The notes: generated by a model not told the origin, from the letters alone. A DNA stretch of 64,000 nt from Chelatococcus asaccharovorans (GCF_003201475.1 NZ_QJJK01000010.1:247536-311535); one strand, 5' to 3'. Counted from the stretch's first letter, positions 1 through 8,979 are shown. Translations and numbers: made by a program.

Positions 1-296
1 ACGTTGGTCAGTACATCCATGCGCTCGATGAGGTTGAACTGCTGGAAGATCATGCCGCACGAGGCCCGCCACAGCCGGAGGTCGCGGCCGGTGAGGCGCG
101 TGACGTCCGTGCCGTCGAAGGCGATACTCCCGCCGGTCGGCTCGATCAGCCTGTTGATCAGGCGCAGGAACGTGGACTTGCCGGCGCCGGAGCGGCCGAT
201 GACGCCCACCATCTGCCCGGTCGGAATCGACAGCGACAGGCTGTCGACGGCAGCACGCCGGCCGAAAGTTTTCCGCAGGTCGTTAACGACAAGCAT
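1..296 (-). CDS. phnC: Phosphonate-type ABC transporter ATP-binding protein, PhnC family (N-terminal 98 residues; runs off the left edge)
   Basis: The leftward reading frame opens at the ATG at 294-296 and is still open at base 1. It shows the Walker A motif GRSGAGKST near residues 37-45, then FDGTDVT, an [17 protein letters not shown]-loop segment and ERMDVLTN. The combination [15 protein letters not shown] plus [12 protein letters not shown] is characteristic of PhnC rather than of general amino-acid ATPases. The family energises import of phosphonates or phosphite through PhnD/PhnE at the inner membrane. The signature motif and Walker B lie outside the window, so function cannot be checked further. 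The partner genes would be expected to the left. Confidence 0.85.
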   Translation of the reverse strand, partial: MLVVNDLRKTFGRRAAVDSLSLSIPTGQMVGVIGRSGAGKSTFLRLINRLIEPTGGSIAFDGTDVTRLTGRDLRLWRASCGMIFQQFNLIERMDVLTN

Positions 297-500
297 GTGG
301 TCGCTCCCCATCCCCCCACGAAACCAAGCAGACTTGTGTGTCACATCGTGTGCAGTTTCGTGTCGCTTCGACGACGGCGGCACCCTTCAGACCACCTCGC
401 GCATGCGATGATGACGCGATGTTCCGGCCCGACCGGCTCAGGGCAAGGGCTGCATGGTGGGGGAAGCATTGTTCCCGACCTCGTGAGCCGTTCTCCCCCG

Positions 501-608
501 CTAGAGCAAGTCCGTCTTTTGCGGACGTGCTCCACTCAAAAAAATGACGAGAAAATTCATCGGCTTAGATGGCATCAAACGATTCCATCTAAGCCGGATT
601 TGCTCTAG
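501..608. repeat. Dispersed extragenic dyad element, terminator-like
   Basis: The element is bounded by a 9-bp inverted repeat, CTAGAGCAA (501-509) and TTGCTCTAG (600-608). Inside are a short hairpin GTCCG/CGGAC (510-526) and a perfect 12-bp stem CGGCTTAGATGG/CCATCTAAGCCG (561-572/585-596). The first 15 bases from 503 recur at 9734-9748. The right edge coincides with the stop codon of the sensor kinase, so it may act as that gene's terminator. The rest of 297-500 shows no supported gene. Confidence 0.6.
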
Positions 609-2629
609 GTATCGCGACCGGGATTTGTGAGATGCGCGAGGAAAGTCCGGATCTCCTCGGGAGAGAAAGGCTTTTCGAGCACGGGGCAACCCGAATCTGC
701 CAGAAAGCGTCCAGCCAGGGGTCCAAGCGTGTCGCCCGTCACGAAGCCCACCCGGTCGGCCAGAGGCGCGTACTGTTCCCGCAACCAATCGTAGAAAGCC
801 GGGCCGTCGCCCGATGGCATGCGGATGTCGCAGAGGATGGCGTCAAAACGCCCGCCCCACGTTTCGATCTTGGCCTTCGCATCCTCGCCGTTCTGCGCGC
901 GGGTCGTGACATAGCCGATACGACCGGCCACCTCCGCCAGGAGTTCCGCGATCGCCGCGTCGTCGTCGACGATGAGGACATGGTACGCAGGCATCGCCCG
1001 GGCAGCAGGCGCTAAGGTCTCGCGGATCGCCTCGCCGCCCTGAAGGGCAGGCTCGTATGGCAAAAGAAGGGTAAAGCGCGCACCGCCTTCTGGGGCATCA
1101 TCAAGCCTCAAGCTCCCGCCATGGGCCTCCACCAGGCCGCGCGACACGGCCAGCCCGATGCCGGTCCCCGCCCCTTGCGGTTTGGTCGTGAAGAATGGGT
1201 CGAAGATGCGCCCCCGGATCGCTTCCGGCACGCCGGGCCCATTGTCGTCGACCGATAGCGAAACGGATCCGGCCTGCCGGTCGACTGCGATGCGCACGAT
1301 GATCTTGCGATCCTCACCGCCCGCCTGCTCCAGCGCCTGCTGCGCATTGACGAGAAGATTGAGCACGACCTGATGGATCTGGTTCTGATCCAGCAAGAGC
1401 TTCGGCAGGTCTTCAGGCCAATCGCGTTCGATCGCGATGCCTGACGCACACATCGTATAGGCGAGAAGCTCCAGGGCCTCCTCGACGACCGCTTCCAGCC
1501 GTGTCGGCGTACGCTCCGCCTCCCGCTGGCGGGCGATCGCGAGAAAGCTGCGTACAATCCGCGCACAGCGATCGGCGGCCGTCGCGATCCGATCACAGCG
1601 CCGGGTCAGGTCATCCGAATCCGCGACGGCGAGGTTCTCCATCGCCTCCCGCAACATCATGGTCTGGCCGGTGACGATCGAGAGCGGATTGTTCAACTCG
1701 TGGGCGACGCCGGCCAGGAGCGATCCGAGCGCAGCGAGCTTTTCCTTCTGGTACAACGCATTGCGCTGCGCGCGGATCTCGGCCTCGGCCCGCTTCGCCG
1801 CCCGAAGATCGCGGATATGGGCGGCGAAGAGACGTCGACCGACGAGCGTGACGTCGGTGATGGTCAGCTCGATCGGGATCGTTTCACCCGTCGACAGGAG
1901 CGCAGGCAGTTCGAGACGTTTCCCGAGGACGCGGCTCGCGCCGGTCATGAGAAGGGATTTCAGGCCACGCTGGTGCGCGGCGCGATGTTCCGGCGGGATG
2001 ATGAGGTCCGCGATCGGGCGGCCGATCACCGCATCCCGGCAGTAACCAAAGATCGTTTCAGCCGCCGGATTGAAATCGACGACCAATCCATCGCCGTCAA
2101 TGACCACCACGCCATCAAGTGCCGCACGCACCACGGCCGCGTGATGGGCTTCCGTTGCCTTTTGCAAAGCCACCTGCTCGGCGAGCTCCTGCTCGCGCAG
2201 CTTCAGGTCGGTCAGGTCGCGGGCGATGCCAATGAAGCCGACGATCGCGCTATCCGCTGTCCGTCGATAGGGCGTGACCGTCTCCTGCACGTAGCGGCGG
2301 CCCCGTGACCCATAGTCGACCCACCCCTCCCAGCGGATGGCTTCGCCGCGGTGCAACCTGTCGACCTGCGCGAGGCCCGGTCCGAGCGCGGCATCGCCGA
2401 GAACCGCGCGAATGGACCTGCCGACGAGCTGCGCCTCTGTAAGGCCGACAAAATCCAGGAATTCCTGGTTCGCGCAGCGGCAGACATAGGCCGCATCGAC
2501 GAAAACCGCCCGACCCAGCACGCTGCTGAAGGCTGTTTGCAGCAGTTGCGCTTCGCTCGGTTCGAATGCGCCGAGGCACCCGCTCGCCCGCTCCGGTTCG
2601 CCTTCGCGGAGTTCGGACGATGAGTTCAT
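605..2629 (-). CDS. Hybrid sensor histidine kinase (PAS-PAS-HisKA-HATPase-REC)
   Basis: Counted from the ATG at 2629 (preceded by GGAAGGA), the 674-residue protein has two PAS domains (about 25-145 and 165-275), a HisKA dimerisation helix with the phospho-acceptor His310 in AHELNNPLS, an HATPase domain (N box NLLVNAQQAL, G1 box DDNGPGVP, F box FDPFFTTK, G2 box GTGIGLAV), and a C-terminal receiver with VDDDAA and phosphorylatable Asp601 in CDIRMPSGDG. There are no membrane segments, so it should sense a cytoplasmic signal through PAS. Histidine-to-aspartate transfer is probably intramolecular. No output regulator lies beside it, so its targets are unknown. An in-frame TTG at 2642-2644 is a weaker start. 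Confidence 0.93.
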   Translation of the reverse strand: MNSSSELREGEPERASGCLGAFEPSEAQLLQTAFSSVLGRAVFVDAAYVCRCANQEFLDFVGLTEAQLVGRSIRAVLGDAALGPGLAQVDRLHRGEAIRWEGWVDYGSRGRRYVQETVTPYRRTADSAIVGFIGIARDLTDLKLREQELAEQVALQKATEAHHAAVVRAALDGVVVIDGDGLVVDFNPAAETIFGYCRDAVIGRPIADLIIPPEHRAAHQRGLKSLLMTGASRVLGKRLELPALLSTGETIPIELTITDVTLVGRRLFAAHIRDLRAAKRAEAEIRAQRNALYQKEKLAALGSLLAGVAHELNNPLSIVTGQTMMLREAMENLAVADSDDLTRRCDRIATAADRCARIVRSFLAIARQREAERTPTRLEAVVEEALELLAYTMCASGIAIERDWPEDLPKLLLDQNQIHQVVLNLLVNAQQALEQAGGEDRKIIVRIAVDRQAGSVSLSVDDNGPGVPEAIRGRIFDPFFTTKPQGAGTGIGLAVSRGLVEAHGGSLRLDDAPEGGARFTLLLPYEPALQGGEAIRETLAPAARAMPAYHVLIVDDDAAIAELLAEVAGRIGYVTTRAQNGEDAKAKIETWGGRFDAILCDIRMPSGDGPAFYDWLREQYAPLADRVGFVTGDTLGPLAGRFLADSGCPVLEKPFSPEEIRTFLAHLTNPGRDT

Positions 2630-2839
2630 GAGCAGTCCTTCCAAAGGCAGAGATCGCTGCCGCGACCAAGATCGGCGCGAATTTCCCGAGCGATTCAGGC
2701 CTCAGCTTGTCAGCGATGGGAAGCAGGCCGGATTTTCGATCGCGACGGAGGATCCAGCGTCCAGAACATCCGCGCGAGACCTTGCGTGCAAACCGCAGCG
2801 ACACGGCCGATTCGTGGCGCGGCGCAGGGTCCCGGAGGG

Positions 2840-3199
2840 CTATTCCGCAGGCACCACACGCAACGGCGTCGCATAGGGCTCGACCCTGAGATTGCCTTGA
2901 GCCTGCACGCTGATCTTCGACAGCGGCGCCTGCTCCAGTTCGCCGTCCTTCGCCTTGCGAACGGCATAACGCCACACCGTCAGCGAACCACGCTCACGAA
3001 GCGCCTTGCCGATCGCGGCGGCATCGCTGCCGAGCGCTGCGTCTTCCTTCGTGAGCCCAACGACGATTTCGTCCTTTTCAGACACGATCGTGAAGAGCTT
3101 GGTCGCCTGCCCGGCCGGAAATGCGGGACTGACAGCGGTCATGAGCACGCCCGCCATCATTGGGACGGCGAAGGCTCGGCTTTTGATGAAATGGAGCAT
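2840..3199 (-). CDS. Small secreted or periplasmic protein of unknown function
   Basis: The chosen ATG at 3199 follows AAGGAAATAACC, a usable ribosome site, and gives a 119-residue protein starting MLHFIKSRAFAVPMMAG with a hydrophobic stretch ending SPAFPAG, a plausible signal peptide. A longer reading up to 3268 lacks such a site and would bury the signal. The mature part (about 95 residues) is rich in charged residues (SEKDEIVVGLTKED, ALRERGSLTVWRYAVRKAKDGELEQAP) and ends with a beta-rich tail. No catalytic motif or family is recognised. It is leftward, between the sensor kinase and the alcohol dehydrogenase, with gaps on both sides. Confidence 0.6.
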   Translation of the reverse strand: MLHFIKSRAFAVPMMAGVLMTAVSPAFPAGQATKLFTIVSEKDEIVVGLTKEDAALGSDAAAIGKALRERGSLTVWRYAVRKAKDGELEQAPLSKISVQAQGNLRVEPYATPLRVVPAE

Positions 3200-3290
3200 C
3201 GGTTGGTTATTTCCTTGTCTCGTCCGCCAGCGCTCTGCCGGTACCCGTTTCGGACGTGTCTGCGTCAAGTTTCAGTCAGGTTTCTACAGA

Positions 3291-4415
3291 TTACATCGTT
3301 ATGACATGCCTGATGGTGCGTCCTTCATGAAGTGCATCAAAACCTTCGTTGATTGTCTCAAGGCTGGAAGAGCTCGTCCAAAGCTTGTCGACGGGCAGCT
3401 TTCCCCGCCGGTAGAGCGCGATGAAGCGCGGAATATCGCGGGTGGGGACGCAGGAGCCCAGGTAGGAGCCCTGCAGCCTGCGCTCTTCGGCAACGAGGCG
3501 CGTGGGTGAAAGCGACAGCGTATGGTTCGGATTCGCGAGGCCCGCCGTGGTCGTCGTCCCGCCCCGACAGGTGATCTGAAAGGCGAGGTCGAGCGCCTTG
3601 ACGGAACCCGCCATTTCAAAACTGTGATCGACGCCGCCACGCGTGAGCGCACGGATGGCATCAACGACGCCTTCTTCACCGGCATTGAAAACGTCGGTGG
3701 CGCCGAGATCGCCGGCGCGGGCGAGCTTGTCCCGGGACAGGTCCACGGCAACGATCCGCGAGGCACCGGCAGCGACGGCGCCCAATAGGGCGCTCAATCC
3801 GACACCGCCGAGACCGACGACCGCGACCGTCTCTCCCGCCTTGACCTTGGCAGAATTCACCACGGCGCCGACGCCGGTCAGCACGGCGCAGCCGAAGAGA
3901 GACGCGATTTCGTAGGGCACGTCCGTGTCGATTTTCACAAGCGAGCGTCGCGACACCACCGCATATTCGGCAAAGGAGGACACGCCGATATGGTGATGGA
4001 TCGGCTCGCCCCCGACCGAGAGTCTGCGACCGCCGGCCAGCATCTCACCGGCCGCATTCGCCGCAGCCGCCGGCTCGCATAAGGCCGGGCGCCCCTCTGC
4101 GCAGGGCATGCAATGCCCGCAGGACGGTACGAAGACCATGACCACCCTGTCGCCGCGAGACAGATCGTCCACGCCCGGCCCGGCCCCGACGACTTCGCCG
4201 GCGGCCTCGTGGCCGAGAACCATCGGCACCGGGCGAGGACGATTGCCGTCGATGACCGAAAGGTCCGAATGGCACAGGCCCGTCGCGCGGACGCGGACCA
4301 AGACCTCGCCGTGCCCTGGTTCATCGAGTTCGACCTCCTCGACAGTCAGTGGCCGGCTCAGCGCGAACGGCGCGGAAACCGGGCTTGCCCGCAGCACGGC
4401 GGCACGCATTCTCAT
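3291..4415 (-). CDS. Zinc-dependent alcohol dehydrogenase (MDR superfamily, class III-like)
   Basis: A 374-residue medium-chain dehydrogenase. The ATG at 4413-4415 is preceded by AAGGGGAACC. Catalytic zinc ligands are visible as the Cys of GLCHSDL, the HE of GHEAAGEV and the Cys of FGCAVLTGVGA. The structural zinc lobe is CGHCMPCAEGRPALC (four Cys). The nucleotide-binding motif is VVGLGGVGLS followed by an acidic VDLS, which favours NAD+. The layout matches the S-(hydroxymethyl)glutathione/class III branch, but the substrate cannot be fixed. It stands alone, leftward, about 90 bp from the secreted-protein gene. Longer readings to 4526 have no ribosome site. Confidence 0.92.
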   Translation of the reverse strand: MRMRAAVLRASPVSAPFALSRPLTVEEVELDEPGHGEVLVRVRATGLCHSDLSVIDGNRPRPVPMVLGHEAAGEVVGAGPGVDDLSRGDRVVMVFVPSCGHCMPCAEGRPALCEPAAAANAAGEMLAGGRRLSVGGEPIHHHIGVSSFAEYAVVSRRSLVKIDTDVPYEIASLFGCAVLTGVGAVVNSAKVKAGETVAVVGLGGVGLSALLGAVAAGASRIVAVDLSRDKLARAGDLGATDVFNAGEEGVVDAIRALTRGGVDHSFEMAGSVKALDLAFQITCRGGTTTTAGLANPNHTLSLSPTRLVAEERRLQGSYLGSCVPTRDIPRFIALYRRGKLPVDKLWTSSSSLETINEGFDALHEGRTIRHVITM

Positions 4416-4601
4416 GGCGGTTCCCCTTTGGCGTTCGCGCTCGGCGCGCCTGCGCCACCGTGCCGGCATCTGGCTCCAGGGCGCCGATTGACCGGCCGGG
4501 CCGCTCCAGCGCGCCGCACGTGGCAACGTCGGTATCTACAATTCTTATACTGCGCTGCAAGGATAGGGATAGCCGCTTGTGGATGGCGTGCCATCCGTGT
4601 C

Positions 4602-5195
4602 TCATCGAATGAAGCTGAAGGGGTGCCCCGGCCCCTCGTGGAGTACGCAGGCTCCGTTGCCGCCGGCGCGGTCATCGCCCGCCCTCACGCACAGCGCCGC
4701 ACGGAATCCTTGCCGTCGTGCCTTGTCGAGGAACCGCGCCTCGGCCTTGGCATCGAAGCCGAGCGAGTCCAGCGTCTGGGCCGTCGCCCCGTCAAAGAAG
4801 GTGATGCTGGGGAGGTTGACGATCGCATCGACGCCGCGCCGTCGCAAAAGTGCGAAGAGCCCGTCCTGAGAACGCAGGCGGTCGAGGGCGAAGACGCCGA
4901 AATAGCAGCGTTCCCGCTCTGCCGGCGAGGCGATGAAGGTCCAGTCGCCTTCCAGATAGGCGTTGCAGTCATGGATCGACAGGGCAGCAAGCCAGGGGCC
5001 CGCCTCGAGATCGAGACCTTCGAGCCAGGGGCAGATGAGGAGGGTGTCGTCGCCCAGGAAATCGGCGTCGCGCGGCAGGCGGTCAAGGAGACGGCAGGGC
5101 CGCGTGACGGTGCCACCCTCCATCAGACCACCCTCCATGAGCCCGCCCTCCATGAGCCCACCATCCATGAGCCATTCCGCTCCGCTTGAGCTCAT
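4602..5195 (-). CDS. Half TIM-barrel protein, divergent relative of the PEP-hydrolase/TIM-barrel signalling family
   Basis: A 197-residue protein whose ATG at 5195 follows GGGGAGGATCCC. Residues 5-30 are a four-fold pentapeptide repeat (LMEGG type). The remainder lines up by eye with the first half of the barrel in the gene at 7123: CYFGVFALDRL against VFFGAASFDPR, GVDAIVNLPSITFFDG against GFGGIANFPTAVLIDG, and ARFLDKARRQGFRAALCV against LDLLQRAKAQGLATLAYI. It then stops, so the C-terminal half with the usual HGGP loop is missing. It could be a genuine half-barrel partner or a truncated paralogue. It is divergent from the cupin gene at 5404, suggesting a shared promoter region. Confidence 0.65.
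   Translation of the reverse strand: MSSSGAEWLMDGGLMEGGLMEGGLMEGGTVTRPCRLLDRLPRDADFLGDDTLLICPWLEGLDLEAGPWLAALSIHDCNAYLEGDWTFIASPAERERCYFGVFALDRLRSQDGLFALLRRRGVDAIVNLPSITFFDGATAQTLDSLGFDAKAEARFLDKARRQGFRAALCVRAGDDRAGGNGACVLHEGPGHPFSFIR
5113..5172 (-). repeat. Four-copy 15-bp tandem repeat carrying a ribosome-site-plus-ATG unit
   Basis: Read on the minus strand, four 15-bp units each contain ATGGAGGG-type sequence. In most units GGAGGG lies about 5-8 bases before the next in-frame ATG, so the repeat is both coding (GGLME) and a series of potential start sites. The units differ at a few positions (ATG replaced by CTG before one, GGATGG for GGAGGG in the outermost). Copy number could change by slippage without breaking frame. 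Confidence 0.7.
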
Positions 5196-5403
5196 GGGAT
5201 CCTCCCCGCGATCGGGCGTTCTCCGCCTTCCCAATTTTACCCAGCTTACACAGGCCATCGGCTTCACTACAAGCCGAGGACCTGAGATAAGCGGTTCCAC
5301 GCTGGCGACCATGACCGGCGATGAATGACGCTTCGGGGGGAAACAAGGATCGCGCCGGATCGGGCGCGGCAGGCACCCGGCCGAAGTGATTGCGGAGGTT
5401 GCG

Positions 5404-6042
5404 ATGCCCGTCTACCGCCACGATGAAGCCCCGCCACCCTGGTGCGAGCTCAAGGCGTTCGAGATCATTGACCTGAAGCCCGAGGATGCGGTGTCCCGCC
5501 GCCGGAGCCATGCCAGGACGCGCCTGCTCTGCACGCTCGGCACGGCCCAGGTCTTCGCCGGCGGCGGCTCCTTCGTCCTGAAGGAAGGACAATTCGCGGA
5601 CCTCGATCTCCTCGGCGGAGACAAGGGGTGGCAGGTCAAGCCCGGATCCCCCGCAGCCCAGGTGGTGGCCCTGTCCGGCGACTGGGGCAAGGACCTTGGC
5701 GGCTGCGGGATCTTCCGGGTCGCGGAAGACCCGGCCGCGACAAATGCCGGTGATCCCGTGAATTACCCCAAAAAGACCCGGGTCGATTCCCACTATCACG
5801 ATTGCGACGAGTACTGGATCCTTCTGGAGGGCCGCGCGACCGTCGTGGTCGGCGATCAGACAATGGACATGCGCCCCGGGGATTGCGTCAGCATCGGCAT
5901 GGGACATCACCACGACATGCCGCTGGCGCCAGAACCCATCAAGGCGGTGTTCTTCGAGACGACCCTGCAGCGCGACAAGCGCATCGGCCATCTGTGGAAC
6001 CACACGCACGGCATCGCTGAGCCGCATCCGGAGAGAATTTGA
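5404..6042 (+). CDS. Cupin-domain protein
   Basis: A 212-residue protein whose ATG at 5404 follows GGAGGTTGCG. The cupin motif is clear in the C-terminal half: HYHDCDEYWILLEG (His, His and Glu metal ligands) followed by MRPGDCVSIGMGHHHDMP with the distal His. The N-terminal half looks like a second, degenerate beta-barrel half. There is no signal peptide. It is immediately followed (1 bp) by the Gfo/Idh/MocA gene and then the TIM-barrel regulator, so the three form one rightward operon. In such settings cupins act as sugar or polyol isomerases, ring-opening enzymes or binding proteins. No substrate can be named. Confidence 0.85.
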   Translation: MPVYRHDEAPPPWCELKAFEIIDLKPEDAVSRRRSHARTRLLCTLGTAQVFAGGGSFVLKEGQFADLDLLGGDKGWQVKPGSPAAQVVALSGDWGKDLGGCGIFRVAEDPAATNAGDPVNYPKKTRVDSHYHDCDEYWILLEGRATVVVGDQTMDMRPGDCVSIGMGHHHDMPLAPEPIKAVFFETTLQRDKRIGHLWNHTHGIAEPHPERI

Positions 6043-6043
6043 C

Positions 6044-7114
6044 ATGACGAAAAAGGTCATTCACGTCGGCGTCGGCCTCTTCGGCAGCCGCTGGTGCAGC
6101 ACGTGGCTCGAGCCGAATATCGCCGATGGCACCGTGGAGGTGATCGCGGTTGTCGATATCGACCCCAAGGCGGTCGAATTCGGACGCAAGGTCCTCAGGC
6201 TGCCGCCTGAGCGCGCCTATACGGACCCCCGCGCCGCCTTCGCCAATCACGCGGGGGAAGCCGATTTCTGCACGGTCGTCGTGCCGCCGAACCACCACGA
6301 GGCGATCGTCGACCTCGCCATCGAATTCGGCATCGACATTCTGTCGGAGAAGCCGATCGCCGACACGATGGAGGGCTCGGCCCGCATCGCGCGCAAGGTG
6401 AAGGCGGCCGGCCGCAAGATGGCCGTTACCATGAGCCACCGTTTCGACCAGGACAAGACGACGCTGCGGCAGATCGTGCGATCGGGCCAGATCGGCCGCG
6501 TCAATAACATCAGCTGCCGCTACTTCGCGGATATGCGCGAGCACATGGGCTGGGGCGCCCTGTTCCGGCATACCATGCAGGACCCGCTGATGATCGAGGG
6601 CGCGGTGCACCATCTCGATCTCGTCGCCGACCTCGCCGGCGCCCGATGCGAGACCTTGACGGCGAGCACCTGGAAGCCGGACTGGGCCGAATATGCCGGC
6701 GACACGGACGGCATCGTCATGATGACCTTCGCCAACGGCGTGCGCGGCGTCTATGAGGGCTCGTCCTCCGCCGCGGTCGGGCTCAACGACTGGACGAAGG
6801 AGTATATCCGCGTCGACGGTGAACTCGGCACCGCCATCCTCAACAGCCGCGAGATCGAGGTCTTCACCCGCAGCGCTCTCAAGCGCCAGCGCTGTCGCGA
6901 AGGTCAGGGCCAGAAGATCCAGTTGATCACGCAGAACAAGTGGCTCAACACATGGCTGATCGAGAAATTCTGCGCCTGGCTCGACGGTGGCCCGGAGATG
7001 GAGACCAATGTCGCTGACAACCTCCAGGCGGCCGCGCTGATCTTCGCGGGCATCGAGAGCGCCCGGCGCGGGCAGACCATCCATGTGCAAGACTACATCC
7101 GCTCCTTCGGCTGA
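6044..7114 (+). CDS. Gfo/Idh/MocA-family NAD(P)-dependent oxidoreductase
   Basis: A 356-residue protein with an N-terminal Rossmann fold (GVGLFGSRW, acidic VVDID at the end of beta 2, favouring NAD) and the family's catalytic Glu102-Lys103-Pro104 in LSEKPIADTM. The C-terminal alpha/beta domain includes GAVHHLDLVADLAG, with the His pair typical of the active site. Members oxidise or reduce sugars, inositols or other cyclic polyols. It follows the cupin gene by one base and precedes the regulator gene by 8 bases. This supports a small carbohydrate-type pathway controlled by the downstream regulator. Confidence 0.92.
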   Translation: MTKKVIHVGVGLFGSRWCSTWLEPNIADGTVEVIAVVDIDPKAVEFGRKVLRLPPERAYTDPRAAFANHAGEADFCTVVVPPNHHEAIVDLAIEFGIDILSEKPIADTMEGSARIARKVKAAGRKMAVTMSHRFDQDKTTLRQIVRSGQIGRVNNISCRYFADMREHMGWGALFRHTMQDPLMIEGAVHHLDLVADLAGARCETLTASTWKPDWAEYAGDTDGIVMMTFANGVRGVYEGSSSAAVGLNDWTKEYIRVDGELGTAILNSREIEVFTRSALKRQRCREGQGQKIQLITQNKWLNTWLIEKFCAWLDGGPEMETNVADNLQAAALIFAGIESARRGQTIHVQDYIRSFG

Positions 7115-7122
7115 AGGCTGAA

Positions 7123-8979
7123 GTGGCCAGGGACGAGGTCCGGCCCCATAATGCCCCCCGCGAAGAGGGACTTCAGGAGGGCGCGCTGCAGGAAGCCCTG
7201 TATCGATTGAGGAGTGAGCTTGCGGTGACGCGCGGCGCGCGTCGCCGTTTTCTCGTCGGCGCCGCGATCGGCACGGGCATGGCGGCGCAGTCGGCCACGC
7301 GCGGCGGGGCTGATTTCCTCATCGCGCTGTCGGCGGGGCGCATGCGTTGCATAGGCGAGCCCTCGATTGCCGCCATGCTGCCCCTGCGCGACAGCAATGA
7401 ATTCGTGATGAGCTTCGCGCCGACGGAGATCCTGCCGCGCGCGACGGTTCCCGTCTTCTTCGGCGCGGCCTCTTTCGATCCGCGCCTTGACCTCGATGCC
7501 CTCATCGAGCGGATCGCGGCCGGCGGGTTCGGCGGCATCGCCAATTTCCCGACGGCCGTGCTGATTGACGGCGCTTACCGCGCCTTCCTGGAAAAAAGCG
7601 GTGTCGGCTTCAACCGTGAGCTCGATCTCCTGCAGCGCGCGAAGGCGCAGGGCCTGGCCACCCTTGCCTATATCCAGAACGAGGCGGAAGCGGCGCAGGC
7701 GGCCGCTGCGGGAATCGATATCGTCAACATCGATCTCGGATGGAACGTCGGTGGTGTTCTTGGCGCCAGCTCCGATCTCCGGATTGAGGAAGCCGCACTC
7801 ATCGCCAATCGGATCGCGCAGCGGGTGCGCACGGAATCGCCGACGACGCGCTGCGTGGTCGAAGGAGGGCCGATCGTCAGCCCACGGCAACTCGAGGAGT
7901 TCTGCCAGATCGCCGAGGTCGATGGCTATATCGGGGGCTCGACGATCGATCGCGTGCCCTCCGAGGCCGCCATCGAGGTGGTGACTGCGGCCTTCAAGGC
8001 CATCGGCGTCCTGCGCCAGACCGTGGAGGGCCTCGAGTCCAATCGTGACAAGCGGCGCTTTCCATTGGCCCTATGGGGACACTCCCGCGCGGCCGAGGAT
8101 GCCCGGGCGATGTTTGCGCGCCTCGCCGGCACGGATCACCCGGTGGTGCTGGTCGGTGAGACGGGCTCGGGCCGCCGGGATGTTGCCCGGGCGCTCCACA
8201 CCGCGGGGACCCGCAAGGCGCGCGATCTCGTGGTGCTCCAATGCGCCAATCAGCCATCGGAGCGGCTGCGGCTCGACCTGTTCGGCTGTATGGCGGGCGC
8301 CCATCCCGCCATCGCCAAGACGAGGCTCGGCTGGCTTGAGATCGCCCATGGCTCGTCGCTCATGCTCGATGACGTCGACATGTTGCCGCCCGACGTCCAG
8401 TCCATGATGATCGAGGCCGTTGAAAGCGGGCGCTTCTGGCGCATGGGCGGCGACAACTCGATTGTCCTGAACGTGCGTTGCCTCGGCATTGCCAAGCAGG
8501 ACCTGCGCAGCCTGCCGGATACGGCGGCCGATCCGCGTTTTGCCGAATGGCTTGGCTGCTTCACCATAACCTTGCCGCCACTGCGCGAGCGGCTGGAGGA
8601 TCTGCCGACCCTGATCGAGGAAGCCCTGCGCGCCATCGAACGACGGCGTGCCGGGCAGCGCAAGACCCTCGACGCCTCCGCCTTTCGCATGCTGGCCGAC
8701 CACGCCTGGCCGGGGAACCTGCGAGAACTGATTGCCGTGCTGGAGCGCGCGGCGCTCGCGGCGCCCGGGGAGGTGATCACGGAAAAGCATCTGCCGCCGC
8801 TGAGCACCGACCGTGCCGCCATGGGAAGCTTCAAATCGGAAATGGACTGGATCCTCCACGGCCTGAAGGAAAACCGTTTCCGCCGCGGGCGCGCCGCCGC
8901 CTATCTCGGCATCTCGCGCAAGACGCTCTACAACAAGATGCGCGCCTATGGCCTTCTGGCCTCGGGCAGCGAGCGCTGA
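7123..8979 (+). CDS. TIM-barrel (PEP-hydrolase family, PF09370-like) fused to a degenerate sigma-54-type AAA+ domain and Fis HTH
   Basis: A 618-residue protein starting at GTG 7123, just after the oxidoreductase stop. Residues about 38-300 form the barrel (FFGAASFDP, GGFGGIANFPTAVLIDG, GIDIVNIDLGWN, VVEGGPIVSP, GYIGGSTIDRVPSE). Residues about 315-560 are an AAA+ module. The Walker A reads GETGSGRRD (345-353) with Lys changed to Arg, the GAFTGA loop reads GAHPAI (392-397), and Walker B is MLDD (414-417). The C-terminus is a Fis-type helix-turn-helix (RGRAAAYLGISRKTLYNKMRAYGL). The barrel probably senses a small ligand. Without GAFTGA it should not open sigma-54 promoters, so it may act as a DNA-binding repressor or sigma-70 activator of the cupin operon. 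Confidence 0.88.
   Translation: MARDEVRPHNAPREEGLQEGALQEALYRLRSELAVTRGARRRFLVGAAIGTGMAAQSATRGGADFLIALSAGRMRCIGEPSIAAMLPLRDSNEFVMSFAPTEILPRATVPVFFGAASFDPRLDLDALIERIAAGGFGGIANFPTAVLIDGAYRAFLEKSGVGFNRELDLLQRAKAQGLATLAYIQNEAEAAQAAAAGIDIVNIDLGWNVGGVLGASSDLRIEEAALIANRIAQRVRTESPTTRCVVEGGPIVSPRQLEEFCQIAEVDGYIGGSTIDRVPSEAAIEVVTAAFKAIGVLRQTVEGLESNRDKRRFPLALWGHSRAAEDARAMFARLAGTDHPVVLVGETGSGRRDVARALHTAGTRKARDLVVLQCANQPSERLRLDLFGCMAGAHPAIAKTRLGWLEIAHGSSLMLDDVDMLPPDVQSMMIEAVESGRFWRMGGDNSIVLNVRCLGIAKQDLRSLPDTAADPRFAEWLGCFTITLPPLRERLEDLPTLIEEALRAIERRRAGQRKTLDASAFRMLADHAWPGNLRELIAVLERAALAAPGEVITEKHLPPLSTDRAAMGSFKSEMDWILHGLKENRFRRGRAAAYLGISRKTLYNKMRAYGLLASGSER

Noticed and set aside
1..296. Generic amino-acid (GlnQ-type) ATPase
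   Set aside because: The [27 protein letters not shown] and [12 protein letters not shown] segments match PhnC better than GlnQ/HisP; still only a fragment, so kept below full confidence.
8000..8979. Classical sigma-54 activator
   Set aside because: The GAFTGA loop and Walker A lysine are missing, so the standard activator role is not supported.
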